DNA from: Arcuatula senhousia
Taxonomy: Eukaryota > Mollusca > Bivalvia > Mytilida > Mytilidae
Length of the DNA stretch: 64,000 nt
NCBI GenBank assembly: GCA_963971305.1
Contig: OZ020308.1
Span: 35,741,275-35,805,274, forward strand
Direction: 5' to 3'
Below, piece after piece: positions 36,301-48,300 of the stretch (position 1 is its first letter; every line of letters begins with the position of its first letter). Position numbers and translations under genes: made by a program. Under the pieces are notes generated by a model. That model did not search any database. It saw only the letters and a program-made list of their open reading frames with translations, and had not been told where the DNA came from.

Positions 36301-39300
36301 AAAGTTTACGGCCTGAAAAAAGACCTAAGTTCACAGAGTCACTGGAGCGTGAAAATGGGGTCAGGGTCAAACGGCATGGTGACAGTTGCGTAGACCATAC
36401 CCTCAACTGTCTGTATACCAAATATCAGATGCCTAGCTATTATACTTTTCAAGCAATTCATCGTCCATAAAAGTCTTACAAAAAAGTTTACGCCGCCGCC
36501 GTCGCCGGAAAGTAATACCTATGTCTCGCCTTCCGCGACTATTCGTCGCAGGCGAGACAAAAACCACAATGGACAACCGCCAGCAGCCTTCAACGAGGCC
36601 ATTTGGCACTGCTCGCGGTTCTGCAATTGGCCCATGGTCTAAATAAAATGCATATAATTAAAATCCAGCCCTGAAATAGTCACAGATAGAACCCCTTCTT
36701 AAACAAGGAACAGAAAACATCAAAAAGACAAGTACAAACGAAAGCTTTGTCAAAGATTCCTGGCTTAGGACAGGCACATGTAATATGTGGCGGGGTTAAA
36801 CTAGTTTTTTATCATGTATAACTATAAACCGACAAGCAGCCACAAAAATATTTTAACTGTAAAGGCATACAAGAACTAATGCTCCCAGAAATCACCTTTG
36901 TGGGCCACAGGTCCACTCTTATTATCAAAAAATCTGTTATAATTTTAACAATTTAAAGCTGATTTTGCTTCATTTCATAGTTCTATCATTTTGTGCACAT
37001 GCGTAATTATGACATTTGTCAAATTTTCAATAAAATTTTGCCTGCTCCAAAAAAATATAACTTTTGAATCACAAAATCACAAAGTTATAATTCAATATTC
37101 CAATTTTGGAAAAAAAAAGTCCAATTAAGGGGGCCAATTCATGCTCTTATCATATCTTGTCCTTTCAGGCTATAAAAGAACACTATTTATAAAAGAGTAT
37201 TTAAAATTGTGTTTTGAAAGTGTAGTACATGTATTTTCTTAGATGCAATATTTATTTAGCATTTACTAAATAAATACAACTTTTGAAGATTAAAATCGAT
37301 TGTTGACAAGAAGTATCCACTTCATTATTTTATTTGTGTTGTACTTACTTAATCTAACAGGTTTATTATTTATGTGCTACCTTATCATTTAATTTCACAG
37401 CAAAGTATGAAAGTGTACTTAGCCATAAATGATAACTGTTGGAATGAGAGATCCCAAACTAAAGTATGTTGTGTGGAAGTCCTTTTTATTTACTGACACT
37501 AACTGCTCAGGATGAACGTTTACTGTTAAAATTAATTCTCAACTAGGACACAACTTGGCTGCCAGAAAAAAGTCCCCCTATCTTAGATATGTGATGTGCA
37601 CATGCATTCTATTCGTTGAGTCTAACAGCTGAATATGAAAATTTACAGTTAACATGATTTTTCTGCTAAGACATGTCTTAACCACTAAAAAAGTCTCATT
37701 ACCATAGATATGTTATAAATGTAATTGACAATTTAATTCATTCTCACTGAATCTAAAGTTAACACAATTTTCCACCTACAACATGTTTTAACTGTTGGAA
37801 TAACTCTTGCTACCATAGATATGTTATAAGTGTAAATTAAACTCACAGAATCCAATTGCAGAGGATGAAAATCCACAGTGAGCATGATTTCACCAATAAG
37901 ACTTGTCTTAACTGTGAAAAGAAATCCTCCTAACTTGTTCATGTAGTTTATACTCACTGCATCTAACTACAGAGGATGAAAGACTTCCATGTTTTTTTCA
38001 CTATGACATGTGGTAATTGTTAGAAGTATTCATCGCCAAATGTTGTGTAAGAAAGTCTACTGGTAACATGATTTTCTATTTACATGTATTCATGTAATAA
38101 TTCCCATATACTGTGGATTCATTTATTTTTGTGGGTACCAATTTTCGTGGTTAGATAAAATAGAGTCAGTTCTTGGATTCTTAATATCGTGGTTTTGAAG
38201 TCTGCAGCATACATTTCAATGTTAAATTTCCTATTTGTGGGGTATCAAATTTCGTGGGTCAAAGCCACCCATGAAAACCACGAAAATTATTACCTCACGA
38301 ATAATAATGAAACCATATACATGTATCAAAACTTCAGATTCTACTTACTGAATCCAATTGCTGTGGATGAAAGTCCACAGTGAGCATAATTTCTCCACTA
38401 AGACATGTCCTGACAGTCAACATTCTCCAGTATCCATCATGTGTCTCAGGGCTGTATGAAGGCAGTGTTCCACTCCTGATGTAGTCTTGAAAATGCTGAA
38501 AAAGACATTCATAAAGAACAATATTATTCTACAGATTATATGTAATGTTGGACTTGCATTTGTGTATCAATTCAGCTTCAATGATCACATTCCACACAAT
38601 TCATTCCATTTTTAATATGTAAAAGATAGAGGTAAACATTCCTCTATATCCTTTTCTTTCTATCATGTCTATGTAGTTTAAAATACTGTATAATCATTAA
38701 TTTTCGTGGGGATTAAATTTCGTGGTTTAAGGCATAAAACTGATTTGGTGGGTACAAATTTTCGTGGAATTTTGATTTTGAAATACACTGTTCAATTAAA
38801 TATTTTAAATTCGTGGGGATTTAATTTCGTGGATTTCTCCAATCACGAAATCAACGAAATTTAATCCCCCACGAATATTTCTGCTTCTACAGTAAATGCT
38901 TTTATGGATATAGGGCTTAGTCTTTTAGAACACCCAAAGATTATCCTCATGTTGATTCAAGTTTGTGGTGCTGATTGCAGTTTCGTTGTGTTTCCTCATG
39001 AAGTTGTTATCTTCAGTGCCCCCCTGGTTTTATGTTTGTGTTTTGAACTTGAACATTGTAATGTTTCTTTGCTTCTACCAAACTGTTATTTGAACCATAT
39101 TTGTTTATAATTATAGCTTCCCAAAAACAAACCCCGAGCCAAAACAAATATACTGAGTTACCTTGACAACACTTTTCATATTACTAGGAACAAAATGTAA
39201 ACATTCAGGTTCTCCTACAGCATTCGTTCCATCTTTGTACAATCCATATCTCATTCCTACTGTATTATCTGGAAAAAAAACCAAGAAATGTATCGCTTTA

Positions 39301-42300
39301 GCTTAACAGATATTTGCTGGAATTACATACCTACTGCTAAAATGTATTGTCCTTGTAATAATATGAAAAAGGTGTGTATAAAATTTCATAAAGATATGAG
39401 AAGTCAGTTAAGACAGGAAAAAAAATGTTCTGGTATTTTCATTGACAGTTCATGAAGTTTCATGATGATATTAATGAGTATAGGGATATGCTAATCATAA
39501 CACTAAATTCTATGCTAAATGAACTTTTATAGTTGAGGATGTTCTGACACTACACATACAAAGAAATAATTTCATTGGTATACAAAGGTAAGTGAATTGA
39601 AGCTAAAACATTATATTTGTATGTTTGTGTTTATCCTGGTTTTGAAGTTTAAACATTATAGTATATAACAAATTACTCAGATTAGGCCATACAAAAATAA
39701 ATGTCAACTTTTCAGACCATTTTAGTCAAAAACAGATCAGGCAGGAAGGCTTCTAATTTATTTTTCTATTAGTCCATAAAGTGGATGAGGCAGCATTTTA
39801 CATTGTAAATACACAACAAGAGGCTCCCAGGAGCCTAAATCGCTCACCTGGTCTTGATGTCAACCCTATGAAAAACTTTGTAGAGCTTCATAAGCTGAAC
39901 ATTTAAGCAAGCAAAAGCTTTTCTCTATCTGCAAAAGCTTTCATTCTATAGACCAAAAACACTATTTTTCGCCTTTAAGGGGCTGTAACCCCTATAAGGG
40001 GTCATCTGACAACTTCAACCCTATGGAGACTTTTGTAGAGCTAAATGAGCTGAACAATTTAGCAAGCAACAACTTTTCTCTATCTGCTATAGTTTTCATT
40101 CTATAGGCTAAAAACACCTTTTTTTGCCTTTAAGGGTATGTAACTCCTATAAAGGGTCATCTGACAACTTCAACCCTATGAAGACTTTTGTAGAGCAGAA
40201 TGAGCTGAACATTTAAGCAAGCAACAGCTTTTCCCTATCTGCAATAGTTTTCATTCTATAGGCAAAAAACACTATTTTCGCCTTTTAGGGGCTGTAACCC
40301 CTATAAAGGGTCATCTGACAACTTCGATCCTGCGAGACTTTTGTAGAGCTAAATGAGCTGAACATTTAAACAAGCAACAGCTTTTCTCTATCTGCAATAG
40401 TTTCATTCCATAGACCAAAAACACTTTTTTTTTTCTGTAAGGGGCTGTAACCCCTATAAGGGGTCATCTGACAACTTTGAAGACTTTTGTAGAGCTAAAA
40501 GAGCTAAACATTTAGGCAAGCAACAGCTTTTCTCTATCTGCAATAGTTTTCATTCTATAAGCCAAAAACATGAAAAAATGCTATTTTTCACCTTTCAGGG
40601 GCTGTAGCCCCTATAAGGGATCATCTGACAACTTCGACCAAATGGAGACTTTTGTAGAACTTTTCATGCTGAAGCAGCAACGTGGCATCAGATTTCATCT
40701 ATCTCTTATACTTTTTGATTTACAAGCCAAAAACAGTAGTTTGACCCCCCTGGTCTATTTTTAGTAACGGTGGCCATGTTTTTTGACGGATCAAAAATCG
40801 AAACACAAGTTTGATGCAGGACACCCTAAGGATCATTCATCCCAAGTTTCATTAAATTCTGTTCAGTAGTTTCAGAGGAGAAGATTTTTGAATAAAAAGC
40901 TTCGCCGAGCGCAGCATGATACGACCGCAACATGTTGAACCCTGTACATTTTAGGCCCAATATGGATAGTCTATTGCTCTGGACACATGCAGCCCATGGT
41001 GGACTGACAAAGGTTTTTGACACATGCTGCTCTGGTGGACTTTCGACCCAGGGGGTAAAAATATAAATTTTCAATTTTGTATTCTACTCTTGCAAAAAAA
41101 TTGTCAAAATCGGACAAGAATTAAAAAAAATCAATTTCGGCCCCTTTTGGCCACTTATTATGTAACAGGTGAAAAAGGGGTGGGGTTGCAAAAATAATTT
41201 CTCAAATTTGGATTCACTACTTGACAAAAATAAACTTGCAAAAAAAAATTCAAAAACAAACCAGAAATAAAAGTTTTGATTACGGCCCCTTTTGGCCCCT
41301 AATTACAAAACAAGTGAAAAAGGGGATGGTCACAAAAATTAATTCTCAAATTTGGATTCACTACCTGCCAAGAATAAACTTGCAAAATTTTTTTTTTTAA
41401 TCGGACCACAAATAAAAAAGTTTCGATTTTGGCCACATTTGGCCCCTAATTACGTAATAGGGGAAAAAGGGGGGGGTCGCAAAAATTAATTCTTAATTGT
41501 GTAAATGAGCTGAACATTTAAGCAAGCAACAGCTTCTCTCTACCTGCTATAGTTTTCATTTCATAGGCCAAAAACATGAAAAAAAACATTATTTTAGGGG
41601 CTGTAGCCCCTATAAGGGGTCATCTGACAGCTTCGACCGTATGGAGTTTTTTGTAGAGCAAAATGAGCTGAACAATTAAGCAAGCAACAGCTTTTTGCTA
41701 TCTGCAATAATTTTCATACTATAGGGCAAAAACATGAAAAAATGATATTTTTCACCTTTAAGGGGCCGTAACCCCTATAAGGGGTCTTCTGACAACTTCT
41801 ACCAAATGGAGACTTTTGTAAAACTTTTGATCCTGAATCAGTAGGGTGGCATCAGATTTCATCTATCCCTTATACTTTTTGAATTACAAGCCAAAAACAG
41901 TAGTCTGACCCCCCTGGTCTATTTTTAGCCACGGCGGCCATGTTTTTTGACGAATCAGAAATTGAAACATTACTATAGTGCAGGACACCCTAATGATCAA
42001 TCATACCAAGTTTCATTGAATTCTGTTTAGTAGTTTCAGAGGAGAAGATTTTGAAAAAGTTATTGTAAGAACAAACAAAAAAGTTACAATTTTGGCCCTT
42101 TTTGGCCCTTAATTTCCAAACGAAAAAAGGGGGGACTCCCAAAATCAATCCCATCCATCCTTTAATGGTAAAAAATATCATTGTCAAATTTCATTGCATT
42201 TGGATAACTAGAACTAAAGTTATCGTGTATACACTAAAGTTAACAGACGACGACGACAACGACAACGACAACGACGACGACGACGACGACGACAGCATCA

Positions 42301-45300
42301 TACCATTATACGTCCGCAAATTTTTTGCGGTCGTATAAAAAATTGTTAACGGACGACAGACGACGACGACAGACGACAACGACAGACGCCAAGTGATGGC
42401 AATAGCTCATATGGACCTTCGGTCCAGGTGAGCTAAAAAAGTGATGAGTCAGGTGATTATTTATGAAAAAGCAATAAAAAGGGACAATGAGGCTGTCTCA
42501 GAACAGATGAGGCAGGGTCCTGAGAAACTAAATATTTTTTTGACTAAGTACTGCCTTTTTATTTCAGATGATTTCTTTTAATAACAATATGTTATATTCC
42601 ACTTCATCTGAAAACAGAAAATCAGTTATCCATTTCTTCCACAAAGCAGTTTTAGACCTTTAGTTGAATTCAGTAGTACCGTATAGCAGGTTATTTTTGT
42701 GGTGGTTTAATTTTACTTTATTTTTGCGGGTTGATTGTAATCGTGAAAATTAATCCGTGAAAATATCCATCTTACGCAAATAATCTACAAACACATTCAC
42801 AAAATGCGAAAATAAAACCTGCAAAATTTTTTCACATACCTTACGACACAAAAACCGCAAAAATTTGCCCCTGCAAAAATAACCCGCTATACGGTATTTT
42901 CATTTAATGATTGATATCTCACCATTTCCATGAGTATCTTTTCCTATGGTAAATTCACATTTGTTTCTGTAGCCTTCTGTAACTGGCTGAAAGAGAAACA
43001 AGAATATGTCCAAAAAACATAAAGCCTATTCTTGCAACATTTGGGTCGGGCAGACGAATGAACAAACTGAACACTTTATGCCACCTACTTTCTTAAATGG
43101 GGGCATAAAAAGATAGATATGAGGTTCTCAAATTTGTTCTATGGAAAGATTGTAGATGGTCTTTTAAATGTGAATGCAAATAAAATGTTCTCAAAAGAAT
43201 TCCCCCTCCCCCTTTCATATTGTATTCCATATGCACATGTGTAATCACATTTTAACTACTAGACTAATGACCAATAAACTTACTGATGGTTTTATATCTA
43301 AAAGTTCACAACACTTTCCTCCATGTGCTCTCCTAAAAAAAAATTCAATGTCACTATTACATGTATTACTCTATTTCATTCACAAGGTTGGGTGTGGCGG
43401 ATACTTTTAGGTAAGGGTTGGGCGTGGCGGAGCTAAAGTTTCTCTATCTTTTAGGTAAGATTTAAACTAACAAGCCCGAAATAATTGACCCGTGACCAAC
43501 CCGGTCAATAAAATACATAAGACAAATATATTTTAGCAATTTCCTCAAAAATAAATAAAGAGATCACAGAATTAATTTTAAAAAATACTATCAAAAGTTG
43601 GCAGCCCTGTTTTGCACATTGATTTATAGCATTTACTGTCAGATTTTATGCAGATGCAATAATATGAGGTGTGAAAAACAATGTTAAGTAACCACAAAAA
43701 ACAAATTCACGTTTTTACCTATTTTATGCAGATGCAATAATTTGAGGTGTAAGAGGATAATTCTAAGTTACAACAAATACCAAATTCACTTTCTTACCTT
43801 TGTTCATTCATCCATGACTTTAGATCATCATTGCTTTTCTGAATCAAGTAACTCAGTCGTGTTAAAGTTTCTTCCATCTCTGCTTGTTTGGTCTACAAAA
43901 AAAACAATGCATTATTTTGAAGAAAAGATGCAAAATACCATGTAACATTTTTTAAAGCATTGATTAAAAAAAGGAATACTGTGTGGGAGGCTCACAAAAT
44001 GATACCCCCTGCTTCATTGTGGAGTCTACACCACCAAAACAACCTTAAGTCCAATTATCTTCCCTCTATGAATTTCAAGCACAATGAAATTTCCTTATGC
44101 ACATCTCCATATGATGTTCTTTCTTCAAGTAAACTTTCATCAAATCCAGTGAGTTGTTTAGGAGGAGTTACGATCATGAGGTATCCCATTGACTTCTCCA
44201 TGTAAAGTTTCACCAAAATCTATCATGTGGTTTAGAAGGAGTTGCACTTACCAAGACAGAGGGAAGAAAGGACAGGGTTAATCCTATATACATCAAAACT
44301 TTGTTTTTTTGAGGGGGGAGGGGTATAAAATTTCTGTTTAAAAATATAACTTTTAGATATATGAATGCATTGAAAATAGAAGATCTCCATATATCACAAG
44401 TACTTCATAGATTAGTTTATCAGGATTATGACATTTTAACACAAATATAAAGTTACATAAGGCTGTTCAGTTAAATAGAGAACTGTTACCCTTGGTTTTT
44501 ACAGGTGAGCAAACCATTTATTGCTAATTATAAAATTGTTTATTACTTGCCTACATGTATAAAGATGTAAATTTTTGTTCGAGTCTGAGTCTGAGTGGCA
44601 TGAAAATGAATTTGAATGGCACATTTACATGTACACCAAACCATATACTGTGGATTCATTTATTTTCTTGGGTACCAATTTTCATGGTTTGATGAAAAAA
44701 GTATCAGTTTGTGGATTTTGAAATTTATTGTTCTTAAGACTGCAGCATACAGATCAATATCAAATTTTCTTTTCATGGGGTATCAAAGTACGTGGGTCAA
44801 AGCAACCCACATGTAAAACCCAAGAAAATTGATACCCCACAAATAATAATGAAACCACAGTATATAATAAGCATGTTACTTGTATCTATAATTGACATTG
44901 TGAAAATATATAATCATGCTTCAATACTTAACAAACCTTTATGTCTAATGCACAACTGAGAATGTCTAATCCTTGCTTGTGTTTTATATTGCCTTTCAAA
45001 TCTGCTGTAACTATTCTGACTTTTTGTATCAATGATTCTATATTTTTTTGTTAGAGTTTATATGATATTCAAGTCATTACCACTGACAAATCAAAAGTAC
45101 TACTATATTTTATTCACAAGGTTGGGTGGAGCTTAATTTTCTCTGTCTTTTAGGTAAGATATAAATGAAGAAGTCCAAAATAATTGACCCATGACCAACC
45201 CGGTCAATAAAATAGAGAAATAAGTCATACCTTTAACTGTTCTTCATAAGGCATCTTGAAGTATGGTGATACTGCATTCTGTAATCTGTAAAATAAATAG

Positions 45301-48300
45301 AGTCGTTTGATTACAGTCGAACCTCGTTAACTTGAAGTCGAGGGGACCATTGAGAAGTATTCGGGTTATCAGAGGTTCGACTCATCCAAGTTAAGAATCA
45401 ACTCGAAGTAGAATCTTCCGTCGTTTGTTAATGTACCATCTTCCATGTCTAGATGAATCTCGTATTTTGTTGTGTTTTGTGTGTTTGAAGAGGCGTCCTC
45501 GTGTCAAGAGATTACTTTGTGTGAAATAAATTATTAAATAAAACATGTTTTAAAAATTTATTCCAATCTTGAATCAACATCATATGATGCAATCAACCAT
45601 TCAAACATTGAAAAGACAAAATCAGTTACGAAACGAATTTTAATACGTATGTTGCAAGTCACTAGTAGTGGCATAAGTTGAGTTGAGTTTCTTCTTGAGA
45701 TGACGCCGATCTATTTTATTTTATTAAAAATATCAATTAATAATTGTAATTTATGCATTGAAACTAAAATATGATTAAAATACTGGCTTTGCTGATTAAA
45801 TTCGTCTACTCAGATTAAACAGACAATTTACCATGATGTTTAAAACGCTTGGGTGATCAGCTCAAACAGTTACACATGAATAAACATCATAAATAAACAA
45901 CTCATGATTAATACCTTTTGAAGCCATACAGCGGTCATGAATTAATTAAAATGACATCAAAGAATTTGAAAAGTCGGCTTCGAGTAATCAGGGTTAAAGT
46001 GTAAGTTCGCGATTTTTTCAAAATTTGTACATTGAAAGACTATCATATAAAAAAAACTTTGGTGAAATTCCTAGTGCTCAAATATGCATAGTTAGGATAA
46101 AATTGGCTTTTGAAAGTAAAAAAATTCTATCCATGGAGGGTCACGTGATTTGTACTAGATGGCGCTGCTCAAAGCACGAATGTTGCATCCTATACCCATG
46201 TGGTATTTACCGATGTGTACCACAACGGACGATTTGAAATAATTATAATTAAGTCGGGAATGATAAAATAAAAGTCAGTCTAATGATTGATTGTGAGACG
46301 TTTAAAAATGGTACCAATCATTAAGTTCAGATTTAATTCGTAGAAAAATATAGAATTTTTAAATATTTTTTTTGATACGCCGTACAGACATTTTCGGAAA
46401 ATATATATTTCAATTTCCAGTATGTAGAATTGCCCTATACTATTTCTTTTATACATTCTGTTTAAAATTCACGGTTCCCTGACACCCTACTGGGATTACG
46501 TTGCATGATTCGTTTGAGGTGATATTATGATAATTAGTCCTTCCGTGCAAACCATCGCACCACAGGGGCTTACTTATCGTTTTCTGTGTATAAGACTTTA
46601 TTCCCTTCTACAAACCACTGGCACAACAGGGGTTCACCTGCCGTTTCCTGTGTATGTTTGGTATCCCCGTGCAAACTATCGGCACCACAGGGGTTTAATA
46701 TTGTTTCCTGTGTATTAGAAGTTGACATTTACCTGGTTGTAATGGGTTCTAGAACACTTTCTTTTAACGAAAATCAACCCCTTTGGTCCGCCAGTGTCGT
46801 TGGAACATTGAAGTGCGAAAATGTTTATAAAATACCCTTTCTAATTAAAAACATATAAAAACAATAAACTGTAGGAATCTTTTTTTTTTGTCTTGCAAAT
46901 AATTATGTAGTTAATTAATTGTTTTCCAACACTTCAAAAGCGAAAAAAAATGGGAACTAAAACTCTTTAAACACATTTTTAATTTGGGTACTAGTATTAC
47001 ACAAACCATGCACGATGTAGCACCACGCTTTGGCTGATTGATAATTGTAAGAGAAAGGTAGTCAATGGAGTGGACAGGTGATATTGACACCTGCTGATTA
47101 ATTATACCGTATACTGATTAAGAAATTATTAAAAGATGTGCCGGTCGAAATTCTTAAAATCGAGCTGTGGTGGGTGTGTCTTCAGCGGGTTGAGTGCTGC
47201 AAGGAAGTCTTTGATTGGAGGAGCACCTTAATTGATCTATGATATCTGTCAATTATACCTGTAATTAACCAACGGGGCGTGGCAGATCGTCCATGGTTAA
47301 TGATCGTAAAGGTTAATGATTTTAATTGACACCTGTGTATTCACGAAGAACTGAATTTATCGTCTTAAATATTTGAAAAAGGATTGAAAACTAGGGCTAC
47401 CGTGTCAATAAATATTTCAGATTATTTACTATTTGGAATTATAATTAATTATTTTAAAACGATTTAAGATTTAAGAAAACTATTATCTAGCTATTTCGAT
47501 AAAAAAAAAACGCGGGGTTAAAAAAAAATATCAATGCCAAATTATTCATATTTCAAATCATTATTATGATAGACAACAATGGTCTTATGTTACAAATATC
47601 GTCATTTGGTTAATGTATTTATCATTGGAGATGTGACGTCACATCTCCTATTGAGCTATCCCATAATTCATTATTGTTCATAGCATGGACGCGCCCATAT
47701 GGTCTTGGGTATTGGAATAAAATTACGAATATCTTTCTTAGTATATCGTTTTCAATGCCCAAACCCGGCGTGATGCCTACTTTCATTATAATAAATCAAA
47801 TAAACTAATAACTCAAAAATCGCGAACTTACACTTTAATTACTATTATTTTCAAAGCGTGAGGACTGCCAAAATACCTCAACTTAACCAAGTTTTCGAAC
47901 TATCAGAGTTCCAGTAATCAAAGGTAAAAATGCATTGGGCTAACGGGAATTTTGCCGGGACTTTCAAAATAGTTCGAGTAAACCGAGTATTCGAATAATC
48001 CGAGTTTGACACATCGAGGTTCGACTGTAATTCCTTCCCAATGTAAGCCCAGTCTCTCACTGCAAACTGCACATAATGAAAATAAATTTTACACATGCTA
48101 CCTTTGAATGAACTACAGTATCACCTTCTGATTAAATTAAGTACGTGATTGCCTGATTGGACATTTTTAGATCATAACTAGTAACAGATTTGTGATGATG
48201 TGAAAGTCACACATAATAAAATTTCTCATGTGCTTAGGTATTTAAAAGTTTTTCATTGGGTAAACTTTCATATGTTACAAAAATAGAATGAAACTTTGAA

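Larger units (their letters stand above)
45314..48027. mobile_element. Pogo/Tigger-like element, TA target, carrying a nested element
   Basis: Terminal inverted repeats CAGTCGAACCTCG and CGAGGTTCGACTG have TA on each side (45312-45313 and 48028-48029). Subterminal text such as GGTTATCAGAGGTTCGACTC is typical of pogo-type ends. No transposase frame is seen. Without the inner TTAA element the unit would be under 0.9 kb. It is in TRMT2A intron 5. Confidence 0.75.

Noticed and set aside
37733..37957. Minus-strand 74-codon frame as a separate small gene
   Set aside because: Its conserved part is a duplicated piece of TRMT2A exon 11 and the rest is intron-like. It is better explained by the local exon array.
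42102..42379. Asp-rich and Ser-rich frames
   Set aside because: They are translations of the (GAC)n microsatellite in F8 copy 2.
44935..45060. Extra TRMT2A exon between exons 6 and 7
   Set aside because: Exon 6 ends in phase 0 and joins exon 7 perfectly. The candidate read in that phase meets a TGA at once. It is at most a decayed copy of exon 8.
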